A stretch of DNA of 64,000 bases from Polytrichum commune (lineage: Eukaryota > Streptophyta > Polytrichopsida > Polytrichales > Polytrichaceae). The DNA lies in contig OX485809.1 in assembly GCA_950295325.1 (NCBI GenBank), positions 35,159,081 through 35,223,080 on the forward strand. Reading direction: 5' to 3'. The position numbers and the translations under genes are program-made. Within the stretch, counting starts at the first letter, position 1, and every line of letters starts with the position of its first letter. The notes under the pieces are model-generated. The model saw only the letters and a program-made list of their open reading frames with translations. It was not told where the DNA came from and searched no databases. Positions 23,130 through 35,364 of this stretch are shown in pieces.

Positions 23130-24401
23130 CTAAGTGCAACCCCATATTACATGCCCATCATAATCTTCTTGTTGTTGTTCCATGTGGTAGGACGAACATG
23201 TCAATGGTTTTTGAGAATTACATGGACTAATTTAATAACAGTAGAGGCACCTGTGAAGTGAAGTAGACGATCGACCCATTGGTTTTGTACATTGGTAATC
23301 CCAATTAGTGCGAGTGGTACTAATTCTTGAAACATGCGATGTTTTGCCAAGTCTCAAAATTAGTGAGGGTTGGACTATTTTATTGGATGATACTAAATTT
23401 TTGAATACATGCTCTTTTACCATAAATTTGAAGAAAGTTACTGCATGCTCCAAGGTGTTTGTAGGATGATTAAGAAATTTGTTTGCAAAAGTGGATAGTC
23501 TCAAGATGAATAGTGCCGGTTCTTTTAGTGATCAATATTGCTATGAATAGTATTTCTAGTGAATAGTACTTCTTGGATCTTTTGGTGGCACTACTTTCAT
23601 AGCGTAAAGAAATTTAGTATCACCTTCACTAATTTCCCACACGCATTATTAACCCTCCTTCACTCATTGGGCTAATCAATGTAGTCCCAAACCACGAGTT
23701 TGTGAGAATCAACGCAAAGTTGTTCGAGTTTTCTTAATGCTTAAACTCGCCACCGTACACAAAGAGTGGCGTCAGGTCATTCAAAACCAAATTTTCCAAC
23801 GTGTCCTACTAAAAAGTTGGGGAGGGGACAAGCCAACATTACACAGGCATATCTGGGATTTAGGACAACATGTCCCATGCACATCATTACCCTCCTCTAA
23901 ATCCTAAAACTCTCTCAAAGTTTGAGAGGTGAACCTAAAAGTTTCAACCCATTTCAAAATAAGTTCCAATACACAACGAGCTGACGAACTCTTCATAAGA
24001 AGTGTTCCAAAGAAGGATCAAACCCACAATTTCGTCTCTCTTCGAGGTACTTTGTGGATGAACTCTAATAAGGCTCAAACTTCAAGAATTAATCGGGTCC
24101 GTAACGGTAGCATGTGATGTCATGTGCCCTTGGTCTCAAAAATGCTCCAAAAACAAGATGCTGTCAAACTTGCTGGTCCCTCAATTGTGCCTATGTTTGG
24201 GGCTTTTTCTTCATCTTTCAGGCGAGATCCTCTATATTTATAAATTTCTAACGTATCCTCTTGGTAAGTAGGACATTGTGGATGTGTGGATGATGTAAAG
24301 CGCGATGCTTATAATGATGGGATGATCCACTTTGACCCCCGATTTCTGTAAGGGTAAGGATAGGATTAGGGTTTAGATCCCAACATTTTTGGTGTCCGGG
24401 G

Positions 24402-24870
24402 CATGATCGGGGAGATTTTTGGGCATAATCGGTTGAGATCCTAGTGTTTGCAAGTCCAACCAGTTACATGTTCGACATCCTCCGGTTTTCCTTTATTAAA
24501 TTGGAGTATATTCTATGAATTCTTCTAAAATGATCAGTAATTTTCCTATAGCCTTGAACTTCAATCGGTTATTTCTCAAACTCAACCGGTTCATTTGTAA
24601 CTAAATGCTGGTTATTCCCGATCATAGGTTTGGGGCATTGCTCAGGTAGAACCGGCGGTTAGTTACAGATGAAGAACCGGTTGAGTTTGAGAAATAACCG
24701 GTTGAAGTTGGAGACTTCAGGAGGATTACTGATCATTTTAGAGGAATCTATAGAAGAATATACCTCCTCAAATGAAAGAAAGCACAACCGGAAGATGTCA
24801 ACATGAAACCGGCTGGATTTAGAATCACTAGGACCGTGACCGACTATGCCCAAAAACTTACTTCCCGGGC
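24402..24870. mobile_element. Two family C elements head to head, forming a long hairpin
   Basis: The left copy (24402-24635) begins ATGATCGGGGAGATTTTTGG and ends TTATTCCCGATCAT. The right copy (about 24650-24870) is its near mirror, from AGAACCGGCGGTTAGTTACAG to TATGCCCAAAAACTTACTTCCCGG. Arms are ~210 bp and separated by ~20-30 bp. No coding capacity is seen. Confidence 0.8.
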
Positions 24871-24934
24871 AGTGGTCTGGGGGGATTATTTATGCCTTTG
24901 AGGCACGGTCTCTGCTTTAGACCGGTCTCCCAGG

Positions 24935-25620
24935 AGGTCCAAGCCCAACCTGCACCTACATGCATGTTGTGATCATTCGGTTGGTATTCTTCATAAATGA
25001 GAGGCAGAATATTCTATAGACTCCTCTTAAAGGATCGGTAAGGGCCACTTCACACACGAGACTGAGGGCCCGCGACCATTACACTTCAAGCACTCTCATT
25101 GGTGGGAAAGGCGGAGCCGGTGCAAGTTCAAGCTTCACACTACGCTTGAGGGACCAATGGAGTATGTGAAGAATGCAAGATGATGTAAAGTCTACATGGA
25201 TTCCTACATGGCATCGAATGGATCATGTTACATGGTCACCTGGACTATTTTCAAAAACCATCTCTTGGAGGTAGGCCTAACACAAAATCATGGCACTATG
25301 AACGCTCACAATCGTTGATGTATTCTATTTTATCATGCGTGAGGATCTGCATGAATAGAAATTCATTGAAATAGCATTCGGTTGAGGGCCCGGTCACATG
25401 TGACTTCACACTACACTTAAGGGTCCGTGACCACACTACATGATTTTGGAGGTGTCTTGGGACAGCCTTTGAACACTTTGTTTTGGGCTCTCACAATTTC
25501 ATGGTCACGGCGCTTGGCTCGTGTGTGTGAAGGGGGCCTGAGTTTGCTGAAGTCTTGGACTTCAACCGGTTATTTCTCAAACTCAATCAGTTCATCTATA
25601 ACTAGCGGTTGGCATATTTG
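24935..25620 (+). mobile_element. Family C repeat interrupted by a family A MITE
   Basis: The left part ends ACTCCTCTTAAAGGATCGG and the right part resumes TTTGCTGAAGTCTTGGACTTCAACCGG. Other copies read through this point as GATCGGTAATTTTCCTGAAG (24530-24550 region), which marks the empty site. Confidence 0.82.
25042..25538 (+). mobile_element. Family A MITE nested in family C
   Basis: It begins GGGCCACTTCACACACGAG after TAA and ends GTGTGTGTGAAGGGGGCC before TGA, so the right terminus is slightly altered. Its interior matches other copies. Confidence 0.88.
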
Positions 25621-25759
25621 ACCTATATAGAGCAACCTACTTGTACAAGCGAAGACAAAAACAATGTAGCAAATGGAAGCATATTGCTGTAAAAAAAATA
25701 AAATTTGATTTCAACCACAACATGAATAAAGTAGACGGTTTTTTCCACATCATGTTCTA

Positions 25760-26126
25760 CACTAAATATGATATTTAGTGGTTTTTTTGTGTCACTATGG
25801 TAACTGTTCAAATGACACCTTATATGAATAAGTGAACAATTATTGTTATGGATTTTAGATGAGTTCATCCATTGTCCAAAATCCTACCTTCTCTTGTCAG
25901 CAACTTGTGATGAAATGTTGTCATGGATGCTTGGAATTTGGATGAAAAATCACTTGGTAAGTGACAGTAATTGCAACACTGTAAATTTATAATCCCTCAA
26001 TTTTTTTAACAAGGAATGACAAATAATGTTGGGTTAACATTTAGTGTGGGTGAGACCATGCCGCAGTTTACAAATAGTATCGAGCAAGACAATTAGGATT
26101 GGTGGCACTAAATATCATATTGAGTG
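25760..26126 (-). mobile_element. Family B MITE, ~370 bp subgroup
   Basis: The element lies between TA dinucleotides, begins CACTAAATATGATATTTAGTG and ends ATCATATTGAGTG. It is the inverse-orientation partner of 9151-9522. Confidence 0.88.
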
Positions 26127-29020
26127 TAGCTTCTCAATGGCGTCCTATAGGGGTTGCTTGACTAGGCCACTAAGTAGTTGCAAAGCAAGTCTTTAATGAT
26201 ATTATTGCGCCCTTTTGTAGTCTTTTTCCCATTCTACTCTACCCCATAGTCGGCTTCTTATAGCCTAAATCCGTCACTCCTACAAATCCTCATGAACTGG
26301 GGTGTCATGTGCCTTAATCCATATGCAAGGGCCCACAACACTTAGTAACTACAGTGCCTCTCACCCATGTCTCTTGAAGACTTCATCTTTAATAGTCTTC
26401 ACGGACTCTTTCTAGAGTGTGACACACCCATTCTGAGCCCTCCCTCAAAGCCCGGTGCCGACCCTTGAATCAGGTAGTTAGCATAGGATAACATAAAGCT
26501 TACCAAGGGTACACTAACGAGAGGTAGGTATAGGGGCGGAATTAGGCACGGTTTGGAATTATAACTCTCTACCTTATAGGGTAAGTGGATCTAATGCAAA
26601 ATGTCCTCTTAAACGGGCACTTATATTTGAGTGGTGTGTGGTTATGTGTGGATTTAAGAACACATACCAAAGAGTCATGTGTTTGAAAGAGGTTGAAGTA
26701 CGACATGCCCAACATTTGTTAACCATTCTAGGCTCAACAATAAACATAGTTAAAGGGACCTATATGATCGTTCATTGATAAAGAGATCCTTCACTTTGAC
26801 TATGAATAAGATATTCATATGAGCTCAAAAAGTTACAAGGACACTGGCTACAAGTATGATTTAGATTTTGCTAATCAGTTTGCACTAATTGCATGTTTCA
26901 TATTCTAAAAGAAGTGGGTACAAAAGTAAAACTATCCACTTTAGCCCCATTTACATTAATGATATGTATGCTAATCATGATCTCAAGCGCTAGTTGTGCA
27001 TTTTGTAGCCTATGAGAGATGGGCACGGAGAAAAAAATGTTTGTTTAAGGTTCACTTACCTTATACATGGACTCGCCATATGCCTGGGAGTTGCACCTTT
27101 CATTAAAACCAAGAACCACGTGCGTTTGCAACATACTCTACAAACTTTCTATATACAAGTTTTTGTTTTCTTTTGTAAAATCAAGCAATACACGTACAAT
27201 TTTAGTGATGAAAATACAAGTGACAATAGGTATACGTAGAAAATAATTACATTAACATAATTGTACAAATCTGCTTTTCAATAATAATGAACCCCTATCA
27301 TATGTATAATGTAAACTCTAGCAGTTACTAATAAAGTCATTGAGGACTTTCCAATCCTCCAGATGTAACTCATAAGTATCTAAGTCTAAAATATAAGTCA
27401 TAGAAGCTTATATAATGGTTGTTTCTAAATTTACCATCAAATGATCCGTAAGATTATAAGTTCATTTATTGTTGGTTCCTTTTTGATACCAATAGAAGCC
27501 TATCTCCATGTTTGATGGACAATCGATCAAGTCAATTAAATCCCTACCAATGATTACCAAATTTTCTATGCATCCTACAAACCCCCCAGCAAACCAAACT
27601 TAATTGGAGCTATTTTTTGGGTGTATCAAGTTTTTTTTTGGACAATTATAGCTTCATGTGTCTTAAAAACATACATTCTTTCAATCACAACCAAAATTTA
27701 ACTTAGTATCATGCTTTGCGGCAGTAGAAAAATTTAGGCTCTATATATAAATATGCCAACCTTAATCCAAGCCAATCGATTTTTAAATAAATTTGGATTG
27801 CCAATTAATTGACGAACAAGTGTACTCTCAAAAATTCTACACTCCCCTACCTCTACATAAGGCACAATGAACTTTACACTATATTGAAAGGGAATTTCAA
27901 CATTTTTCACATTCACCAGTTGAAACATCTTTGCCCATGTTTGAATTGTCTTTTCCAACAATACAATTGTCCTTGTCACCACCTTGGCAAAAGAATCATC
28001 AATTTATATGTGATCATACTCACACTCCTCATCCTCCTCCATACTTCCAAATAAATGAACTTTAGTAAGTGACCCTGTCATATAAGTACAATTGTTACAC
28101 ATTTTCTAGAGATCCTCCAAACATGTACATAACTTTGAGTTAAGATTTGTGTGTCGTATGTATATGTAATACAAAAAGAAAAATCAAATTAGTACCCCTT
28201 TTTGTGCACTTACGTATACTCATACATGTTATGAAAGGTGCAACCCCCATGGACATATACATTGAAGGTGCCAACACCAAACTTGGAATCACTACATGCG
28301 TATGCGTCTTGGGCAATTGCCCTCTGTTGGTGAAAAACCTAATATGCGTTGCTACAAAACATTTCAATCTATCAGAATGATAGATTTGCATGTACTTTTC
28401 AATAACACAAATCAATTGCCTAATACTCATATGCTAGTACTATTCTCTCTCTTTATCAATAAGCAATTTTTCGTGCAAGAAAGTGTTGTGTTTCTAGTTG
28501 TATGACATTTTTGGCCTCAAATACTGTACTATCAAGGTTTTTCAAGAAATTAGCATATTTCAATGTAAAATATCATTTAATATACATAACGAAAATAGAT
28601 AAGTATGAAATAACATTTGTATTGAAAAATATGCTGACAAGGTTCCCCAAGGTTCCCCAATACAAATAACATTTCCCAAGGTTTTCCTACATGTTCCAAA
28701 ATATTAGTCACATGTGGACCTTGGAATACATGTGAATCCCACCACTTATACACATTAATTACGTCTCTTATGTAACAAATTGGACATTATAAATGTTGTA
28801 TTATGAGCATTGTAGCCATTGATATGGAGATAAATCATCACTAGAAAGTTTGGTTGATATAATTGAGTGTTGTAATATGGAGGGTAGATTGTAGTGAATA
28901 TATATAAAGAGCTCCTTAAATGCAGACAGGACCTCTAAATTTAGTTGCAGTGTGAAGAAACTACACCTCTAGAGGGACTGGCGATGTCAAGCAACATCTA
29001 CAATTATCGAGAAGAGAAGG
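26127..29020. other. Gene-free stretch with one repeat R copy
   Basis: Repeat R occupies about 26620-26960 without interruption. The short open frames have no recognisable motif. A direct doublet AAGGTTCCCC lies near 28640-28660. Nothing more can be supported. Confidence 0.5.
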
Positions 29021-29023
29021 TAA

Positions 29024-29530
29024 GGGCCACTTCACACACGAGACTGAGAGCCCGTGACCATTACACTCCAAGCACTCTCATTGGTGGAAAAGGCGGAGCC
29101 GGTCCAGGTTCACTTCACACTACGCTTGAGGGGCCAACGAAGTATATACGTGAATGCAAGATGGATGTAAATTCTACATGGATTCCTACATGGCATAAAA
29201 TGGATCATGTTTCATGGTCACATGGATTATTTTCAAAAACCACCTTTTGGAGGTAGGCCTAACACAAAACCGGAAGACCATGGCACTCTGAAGGCTCACA
29301 ACCATTAATTTTATTCTATTAAATTATCATTTGTGAAGACTCGCATGAATAGAAATCCATTGAAATAGCATTTGGTTGAGGGCTTGGTCACATATGGGAT
29401 CACACTACACTTGAGAGTCCATGACCACACTACATAATTTTGGAGGTGTGTTGGGACGGCCTTTGGACACTTTCTTTTGGGCTCTCACAATTTCATGGTC
29501 ACGGCTCTTTGCTCGTGTGTGAAGTGGCCC
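29024..29530 (+). mobile_element. Family A MITE with perfect TAA duplication
   Basis: The 507 bp element runs from GGGCCACTTCACACACGAG to CTCGTGTGTGAAGTGGCCC, and TAA stands on both sides (29021-29023, 29531-29533). It is the cleanest copy, with perfect 19 bp terminal repeats, and probably among the youngest. Confidence 0.95.
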
Positions 29531-31534
29531 TAAGTATATATGGATGATTTTATTTAGATCATAATTAAATCATCAACTAAAAATCTGGAATAATAGTTTG
29601 TTCCAAAATCTGGTGAATTGTGGAAGGAATACTATTCAAATGTTTGAACCATTCAAACACTTCCAGTCTTCAGCCTGCTTGTGGCTTTAGTTGATGTTAA
29701 GGTTTTGGAGGCTGACCGGTAATTATCAGTTAATGTACAGTTAACTATAGGCTCTCGAAAGAAAGACTATTCGGAAAATGACTAAGGCATGTGGGTGTGA
29801 TTTGGTTCGTTTTTTATCATGTTCTCCAACTTCTACCGATTAGATCTACACAACAAAACTTGTGTTGCATTGGTAAATCTACAATGAAACATCTACAGAA
29901 ATCGGACCTCCCCTGGTCAAGTTTATGGTCGTTAAAAGGATTGCATGCTTGTTGATTCCTAAACTGGATACATAGGTCCTCCCAAGCGTGTTCATTACTG
30001 AGTGTACAGTAGTCATTGATAGTTGAATATGTGGGTCTAATCTCTCTTAAACATGTGTCTTTATGATGTATGCTCTTTGATCCTCAGCAAACCACAAACC
30101 AATCAAATATAGGGGTCCAAATGAGATAACGTGCCCCCGGGGAGATCACAAGCTATATATTTTTGTAAACCACTTGCAGTTGGGGGTTAATTAACGATGG
30201 GTTGTTTAGTTAAATGACTTGAAACATTGGCACCCTATAAGTAGATACTATATGGTACTTTGAGATACATATTTCTCAAGACCCTATAGGTAAATATAAT
30301 TTACACCATCTACTTATTTTACAAACTTAATTTTGTTTGTGAACTATTCCACCAAATAATGGAAATTTGACATAAATCGATGTTAATCCATAATTGAACG
30401 ACAACACTACATTAATGATACATGCAAATAAAATTGAATGGAACACGGTTGCACCACTATGTTGAAGCAATCCAACACTATCTTGAAAACTCTCAGTGAC
30501 CATCCCAAGCTTGCCAACATTTAAATTCGATGACTGCTAGTCGATTGAAGCAACTTCTCATCCAATCCAAAGACATATTCATTGAACCTCACATAAATTC
30601 TTCATTCCTCAAAATATAACATACCTTATTTTATTAACAAAAACTAAATACTACCTATATTTTTCACCTAACATGTTTAAGAGATGATATTGTATGGGTT
30701 ATAACTTCATTCAAGCTCTAGTGACTCCAAAAGTTTGTGTGTATGTGTTTGTATATATATATATATATATATATATTCTCTCGAATTAAAAGCACCCAAT
30801 CTTTTTCCTCACATGGTTTCCAAAAATTCAACAGTGTCCTCCCCGTGAACAAGCCACATAAGGGCCATCTATGAACCATCTACCTGTAGGCCTTGTGGAA
30901 ACGAGTGTTGGATTGGTATCAACTTTTCTTGATACTGTTCGGGTATCCATAAGAACGAGGATTTTACATCACAGATACCAATAGGGTATGGATACATGAT
31001 GGTAGTTCACTGGGGTTTACACCGATGGCAAGAACCTTGATACCGGGGCGGACTCGTCCTAGAATCAATGCGGTTTAGAATGGTATTGACCAAAATAACA
31101 ACAACCAGGGTACACAACATATGATTCTCTGGCCTCGACCGACTTACGTATCAAATATCAAATATTACAATTTCGATACTCATGAGTGGGTTCTTTGATA
31201 CGTGAATTGATGTTGGTGTTGATGATTGTTGATACCATGCATTCACATATACATACACCAAACCAACATCGGGCATTGAAACCTTAAAGCAGGGTGGGCC
31301 CTCCCTCAAAATTATTGCACACTCGCAATAAGTACTGGAAGCCTCTGAACCACCATTGCCTCCTGTTGGCTCCAATAAGGGGTGGGGTGAAAACACAATG
31401 TTCTGTACTATTCAAGTGGACACATGTATGTATATATATTTATATATATATACACACACTATAAGATGCAATCAGTCGACACTTGCAGCTTAAGTATTTA
31501 TGATGGCACTAGCTACAAGCTGATGTTTAATCGC
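29531..31534. other. Gene-free stretch
   Basis: It contains a repeat R fragment at about 29960-30130 and TA-rich microsatellites at 30754-30775 and 31430-31455. No coding motif is recognised. Confidence 0.5.
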
Positions 31535-32125
31535 CCGTTTCATGCTCCATGAACGCACGGGAAGAACTGACAAGCTAGCTACACTAATTATGATATTTAG
31601 TGTTGTTACCACCCTATTCTGCTCAACACTAATTTTCAATTCTTTGATGATTAGTGTTAGGCATAAATGCGCTGTCATCTTTTCTATTGTCACCTCCCTT
31701 CTCCTTTTATCATTGTTAAATTTTTTATGTATCTTTACTAACACTAAATTCGTGCATGTAACTTCCACATATTATCATAGTTGATATTTGGTGTTTGAGT
31801 TTACATTTGATGTTACTTACTTTCATAGGGTTAGTGTTATTTAGTGTATGCGTCCATATCGAGTGTATCAAATACTGAACATCGTATTTAGTGTAGTTAC
31901 AGAAAAACCGGCTGAGTTTGAGAAATCACCGGTTGAATTTGAGGAAATAACTGGTTGCAGTTCCAGACTTCAGGAAACTTGTGGACCATTGTAGAGGAAT
32001 CTATGCAATCTATGGAATATACCTTAAATAAAATAAAGAAGAACTGGAAGATCGCAACATCATCTTGTCGCTTGCACTTGGGAAACACTAGGATCTCGGC
32101 TGATTATGCCCAAAAATCTCCCCAG
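31535..32125 (-). mobile_element. Family C repeat split by a family B MITE
   Basis: The left remnant GGGAAGAACTGACAAGCTAGC is followed by the family B element and then by GTTACAGAAAAACCGGCTGAG ... GGATCTCGGCTGATTATGCCCAAAAATCTCCCC. The insertion point is in the same AGC-TA-GTTACAG stretch as that at 16790, mirrored. Confidence 0.75.
31582..31893 (+). mobile_element. Family B MITE, ~312-340 bp subgroup
   Basis: It begins CACTAATTATGATATTTAGTG after TA and ends ATCGTATTTAGTG before TA. The interior GTTGTTACCACCCTATTCTG ... CTAATTTTCAATTCTTTGATGATTAGTG matches the inverse copy at 63227-63566. Confidence 0.85.
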
Positions 32126-33471
32126 ACGCTGTTCTTGCTCTAAGCAATGTAATCTGTTTGTACTTTTTTTTTTTGGTGTGGTTTTGTGGGTAGCAGTTAG
32201 TTAGTCATTGATTCACATGAATGCATGCCCTTGTTTACGGCGCCGTAGAATGTCATTAAAGGGGTTCTAAGAAAGTGAAGTACACTCCAAACTCCGAAAT
32301 ATCAACCTCCTTAATGTCACTCCTTCTCTTATATCCCGACACCCTAGGGAACAGAGGTTCTCTCTTTGAAATCTCAGTTTTTAAAATTGTCACATTTCTT
32401 TCATGTATATCACGGGTTTTTGACATTAAAAGAAACCAATAAAGAATTTAATTTACATGCGTGCATGCGTGCATGCATCACGTTGCCATCATTGTAGTTA
32501 TTGTTATTATTGTGATGTTGACTTTGTGTTATTCCATAATGTCACATGCTGCACTAATTCTCTACAAAACTCCTTAATAATATCATGTGCACTTTGGTTG
32601 CCACAAGCATGATATTATGGAGTTTAGAGTGTACTCAATAATGTAGTACTTTGTATGTGGTATTTAGTGTCACTTACCCTATTTCGAGGCATATGCTAGG
32701 TTGCACTTCTGATCAACAATTTTATCATTAGTGTCACCTAGTGACACTTGATGTTTAAGTGTGCCTACTGATATCTCAGTAGGAGTATGTTCAATAATGT
32801 GATGAGGTGTATGCTTATAAAACATAGTGGTCTACAACTTGACCAAAGTGTACACAAATGATGCTTGACATTATTATGCTCAAGAATATCTTCCTCTTGC
32901 ATACTAAAACATAAACACATGACACTTGCCCTTAGTATGCTCAATAATATATTCCTCTTGCATTGATACAAAATTGCAAAACTATCATCTCAATAATATC
33001 CCAATTTCCTACGCTAAATGTCTTAATGTAGATATTTTTTTTTTCACTTCAAAAAATTACTTATGTTGACAAATAATATCATGTTGGCAATTAACGGATG
33101 TGACACTTTGAGACCTCTAGGCATCTAGTTTCAGCCCCTTTGCTAACAATGTATGTGACACTGAATACCATAACCGGTGTACTTCTGTGTTGGAAAATAA
33201 ATGCGGGAATTCCAATCCACACTGTATTGTCATCTAAAGCATTTCCGAGTGCAAGACCTAATTAGAAAGTTAAGCTTGTGGTCGATTTGGAGGTTAAAAT
33301 CATGGGTTTCCTTATTAAGAAAAATGAAATCCATGCAATGATAGTTTAGGTGTTTATGTATGTCAATCTTTGGGTGCTAATTAAGTCACTGTAGGTGATG
33401 CTCGAGTGAACGGTGAAATCGGTTAATGTGGGCGCAAATATCATTAATGTAACAACACTCCCACAATGATC
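32126..33471. other. Gene-free stretch, possible old family B remnant
   Basis: ATGTGGTATTTAGTGTCACTTACC near 32655 and TGACACTGAATACCATAACCGGTGTAC near 33156 could be the ends of a highly diverged or internally enlarged family B element. Nothing coding is recognised. Confidence 0.35.
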
Positions 33472-33690
33472 GGGGAGAACCGGCAGTTACAGTAGTTACA
33501 AATGAACCAGTAGAGTTTGAGAAATAACCGGTTGAAGTTCAAGACTGCAGGAAAATTACCGATCATTTTAGAGGAATTTATAGAATATACCCCAATTTAA
33601 TGAAGGAAAGCTGGAGGATGTCGAACATGTAACCGGTTGGACTTGCAAACACTAGGATCTCAACCGGTTATGCCCAAAAATCCCTCCGAT
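33472..33690 (-). mobile_element. Family C MITE, complete single copy
   Basis: The ~218 bp element begins ATGATCGGGGAGAACCGG and ends CCCAAAAATCCCTCCGATCAT, so the tips form an imperfect inverted repeat. The flanks CACTCCCACA and CACTCACATA (after one to two bases) may be a degraded 8-10 bp target duplication. Confidence 0.75.
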
Positions 33691-34199
33691 CATTGCACTC
33701 ACATACCTTAGGCCCGCTTACTTACACTGATACGTTTTGACTGCATCAATGTCAACTTATTGAACACAAGAATGTCACAAATATGACAAACGAATATGAC
33801 ATTGAATCCACTGGATTCCAGTAGTGTTGTTACCTTATCTTTTTTGATGAGCAGATGATCTGGTTTCTTGTAAGTCATTATCGAGGAGAAACCCAAACAT
33901 GTGAGGATTATTAAGTTAGAGGAGGGCCAAGTGGACAGGAAGAGGTGGCAGCGAGGAAGAGGAGCAAAAAGTGAGTGAAAGTGGCAGACCTCGGAAACCG
34001 AGGACCAATCATACAACTAGTCAAATGCTGCTGCTGTGGGTAATCAGACGAAGATTGCACAGAGGGAAGGGAAGGGAAGTAAAGTTTGTCATTGCAGCAG
34101 CTTTTGCTTTGCTTGCTCCCTCCTGTGACTCCAAGTAAGTTAGTAATAAGTACTTGAAGCTTGACAGGGAACCAACCGCCTGAGTCCCCAATAATTCTC

Positions 34200-35180
34200 C
34201 ATACCCAAATGTGGTTCTAAGTTTGATCGTTCCAACATAGTGGAGATATGTGGAAAAGAAAGCAAATCGACTTCTACCGCTACTCAACCACAGGTACTAC
34301 TAGCTCTCATGATGAGGTTGGTAAAAATCATGTGGAGAGAGAAAGGAATTATCACTTGCCTTTGCAGCTACTGCATGTAGCTGGTGTGGTGACCAGTCAC
34401 ACCATGTAAGTTGGTCAACATGGTTTTGGGCGATCGAAGCGACAAGCAAGCTGGGGAATTTGGAATGCACATTTTGATGATGAGAGTTGTGGAGGTAAGG
34501 TAACACCGGATGAAAAGGAAGTCGATGATCCATTGTCCCGGGAGGTTCTGAGCAAAGTCGGTTGAGATTCAAGTGTTTCCAAGTCCAGCCGGTTACATGT
34601 TAATATCGTTTCGGTTTTTATATATTTACATAAGGTATATTCCATAGATTCTTCTAAAACGATCGGCGAGTTGTTGACAGTCTTGAACTTGATCTAGTTG
34701 TTTCTCAAACTCAACCGGTCCATCTGTAACTAGCAGTTGGGTCTCCACGTTCAGAGGGCCGATCTTCAGCAAGCACGCAAGAGGATGAGCACAATAACTT
34801 AACCTCCATGGCCAAACATGGGTCTGATTAACAAAGTGGAAATATGTTGTAAAAGAAAGCAAATTGACTACTAGTACTACTAACGCTACTTAATTGACCA
34901 CGGGTACTACTAGCTAGCTCCCATGATGAGGTTGGTAAAATCATGTGGAGGGAAAAAGGAAATATTATCACTGCCTCTGCAGCTGCTGTAGCTAAGTGCA
35001 GTCACCCTGTAAGTTAGTCAACATGGTTTTGGGCGATCAAGTGACAGCAAGCTGGGGGATTGAAGCGCACGTTTGATGATGAGAGTGTTGGAGGTGAGGT
35101 AACACAGGATCAAAGGAAGTGGACGATCTTAAGCAAGCAAGCAAAGGGACAAGCACAATAACTTAACCCTCCATGCCCCC
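34200..35180 (+). repeat. Tandem duplication upstream of CESA, first copy split by a family C element
   Basis: A block at about 34250-34530 recurs at about 34850-35110. Both copies hold AAGAAAGCAAAT, GGTACTACTAGCT, CATGATGAGGTTGGTAAAA, TCAACATGGTTTTGGGCGAT and GATGATGAGAG in the same order and orientation, with small indels. Between them, 34540-34745 is a family C repeat fragment. The tail with GAGGATGAGCACAATAACTTAACCTCCATG at 34780-34815 recurs near 35145-35176. The simplest reading is a tandem duplication with a MITE insertion in one copy. Confidence 0.75.
34540..34745 (+). mobile_element. Family C repeat inside the CESA upstream duplication
   Basis: It reads GGTTGAGATTCAAGTGTTTCC, CAGCCGGTTACATGTTAATATCG, AGATTCTTCTAAAACGATCGGCG and CTCAACCGGTCCATCTGTAACTAGCAG. 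It lacks a sharp left tip. Confidence 0.7.
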
Positions 35181-35191
35181 CCCCCCCCCCC
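35176..35191. repeat. Poly-C tract (16 C)
   Basis: An uninterrupted run of 16 C lies at the end of the second copy of the CESA upstream duplication. It is one of six homopolymer G/C runs of 16 or more (or nearly pure) in the window. Confidence 0.9.
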
Positions 35192-35270
35192 GCCCGTCTT
35201 CATGATTTGAGCTGCAGTGGCAGAAAGAAGAACCAGCGAGCAGGCCAGGCGGCCAGCGTTGCAGCTGGGC

Positions 35271-35308
35271 CCAGGCAGGCAGGCAGGCAGGCAGGCAGTA
35301 AGTAAGTA
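35271..35308. repeat. Tetranucleotide microsatellites (CAGG)n and (TAAG)n
   Basis: About six CAGG units are followed directly by a short (TAAG) run, 540 bp before the CESA start codon. This is a simple-sequence tract with no other recognised content. Confidence 0.85.
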
Positions 35309-35364
35309 GGCACAAGAAGGAACAGAAACACAAACAGGAAGCATCAACAGCAGCAGCTGGGGCT

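Larger units (their letters stand above)
21340..24401. other. Gene-free stretch with microsatellites and small hairpins
   Basis: TA/AT microsatellites lie at 21411-21427 and 21745-21757, and a GGT run at 22111-22170. A likely diverged family B element ends at 22766. Open frames, such as the minus-strand one at 23232-23504, have no recognised domain; that frame shares a KWDYQ/NWDYQ...KPM-RSS stretch with the frame at 49399-50037, so both may be copies of one repeat. Confidence 0.45.
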
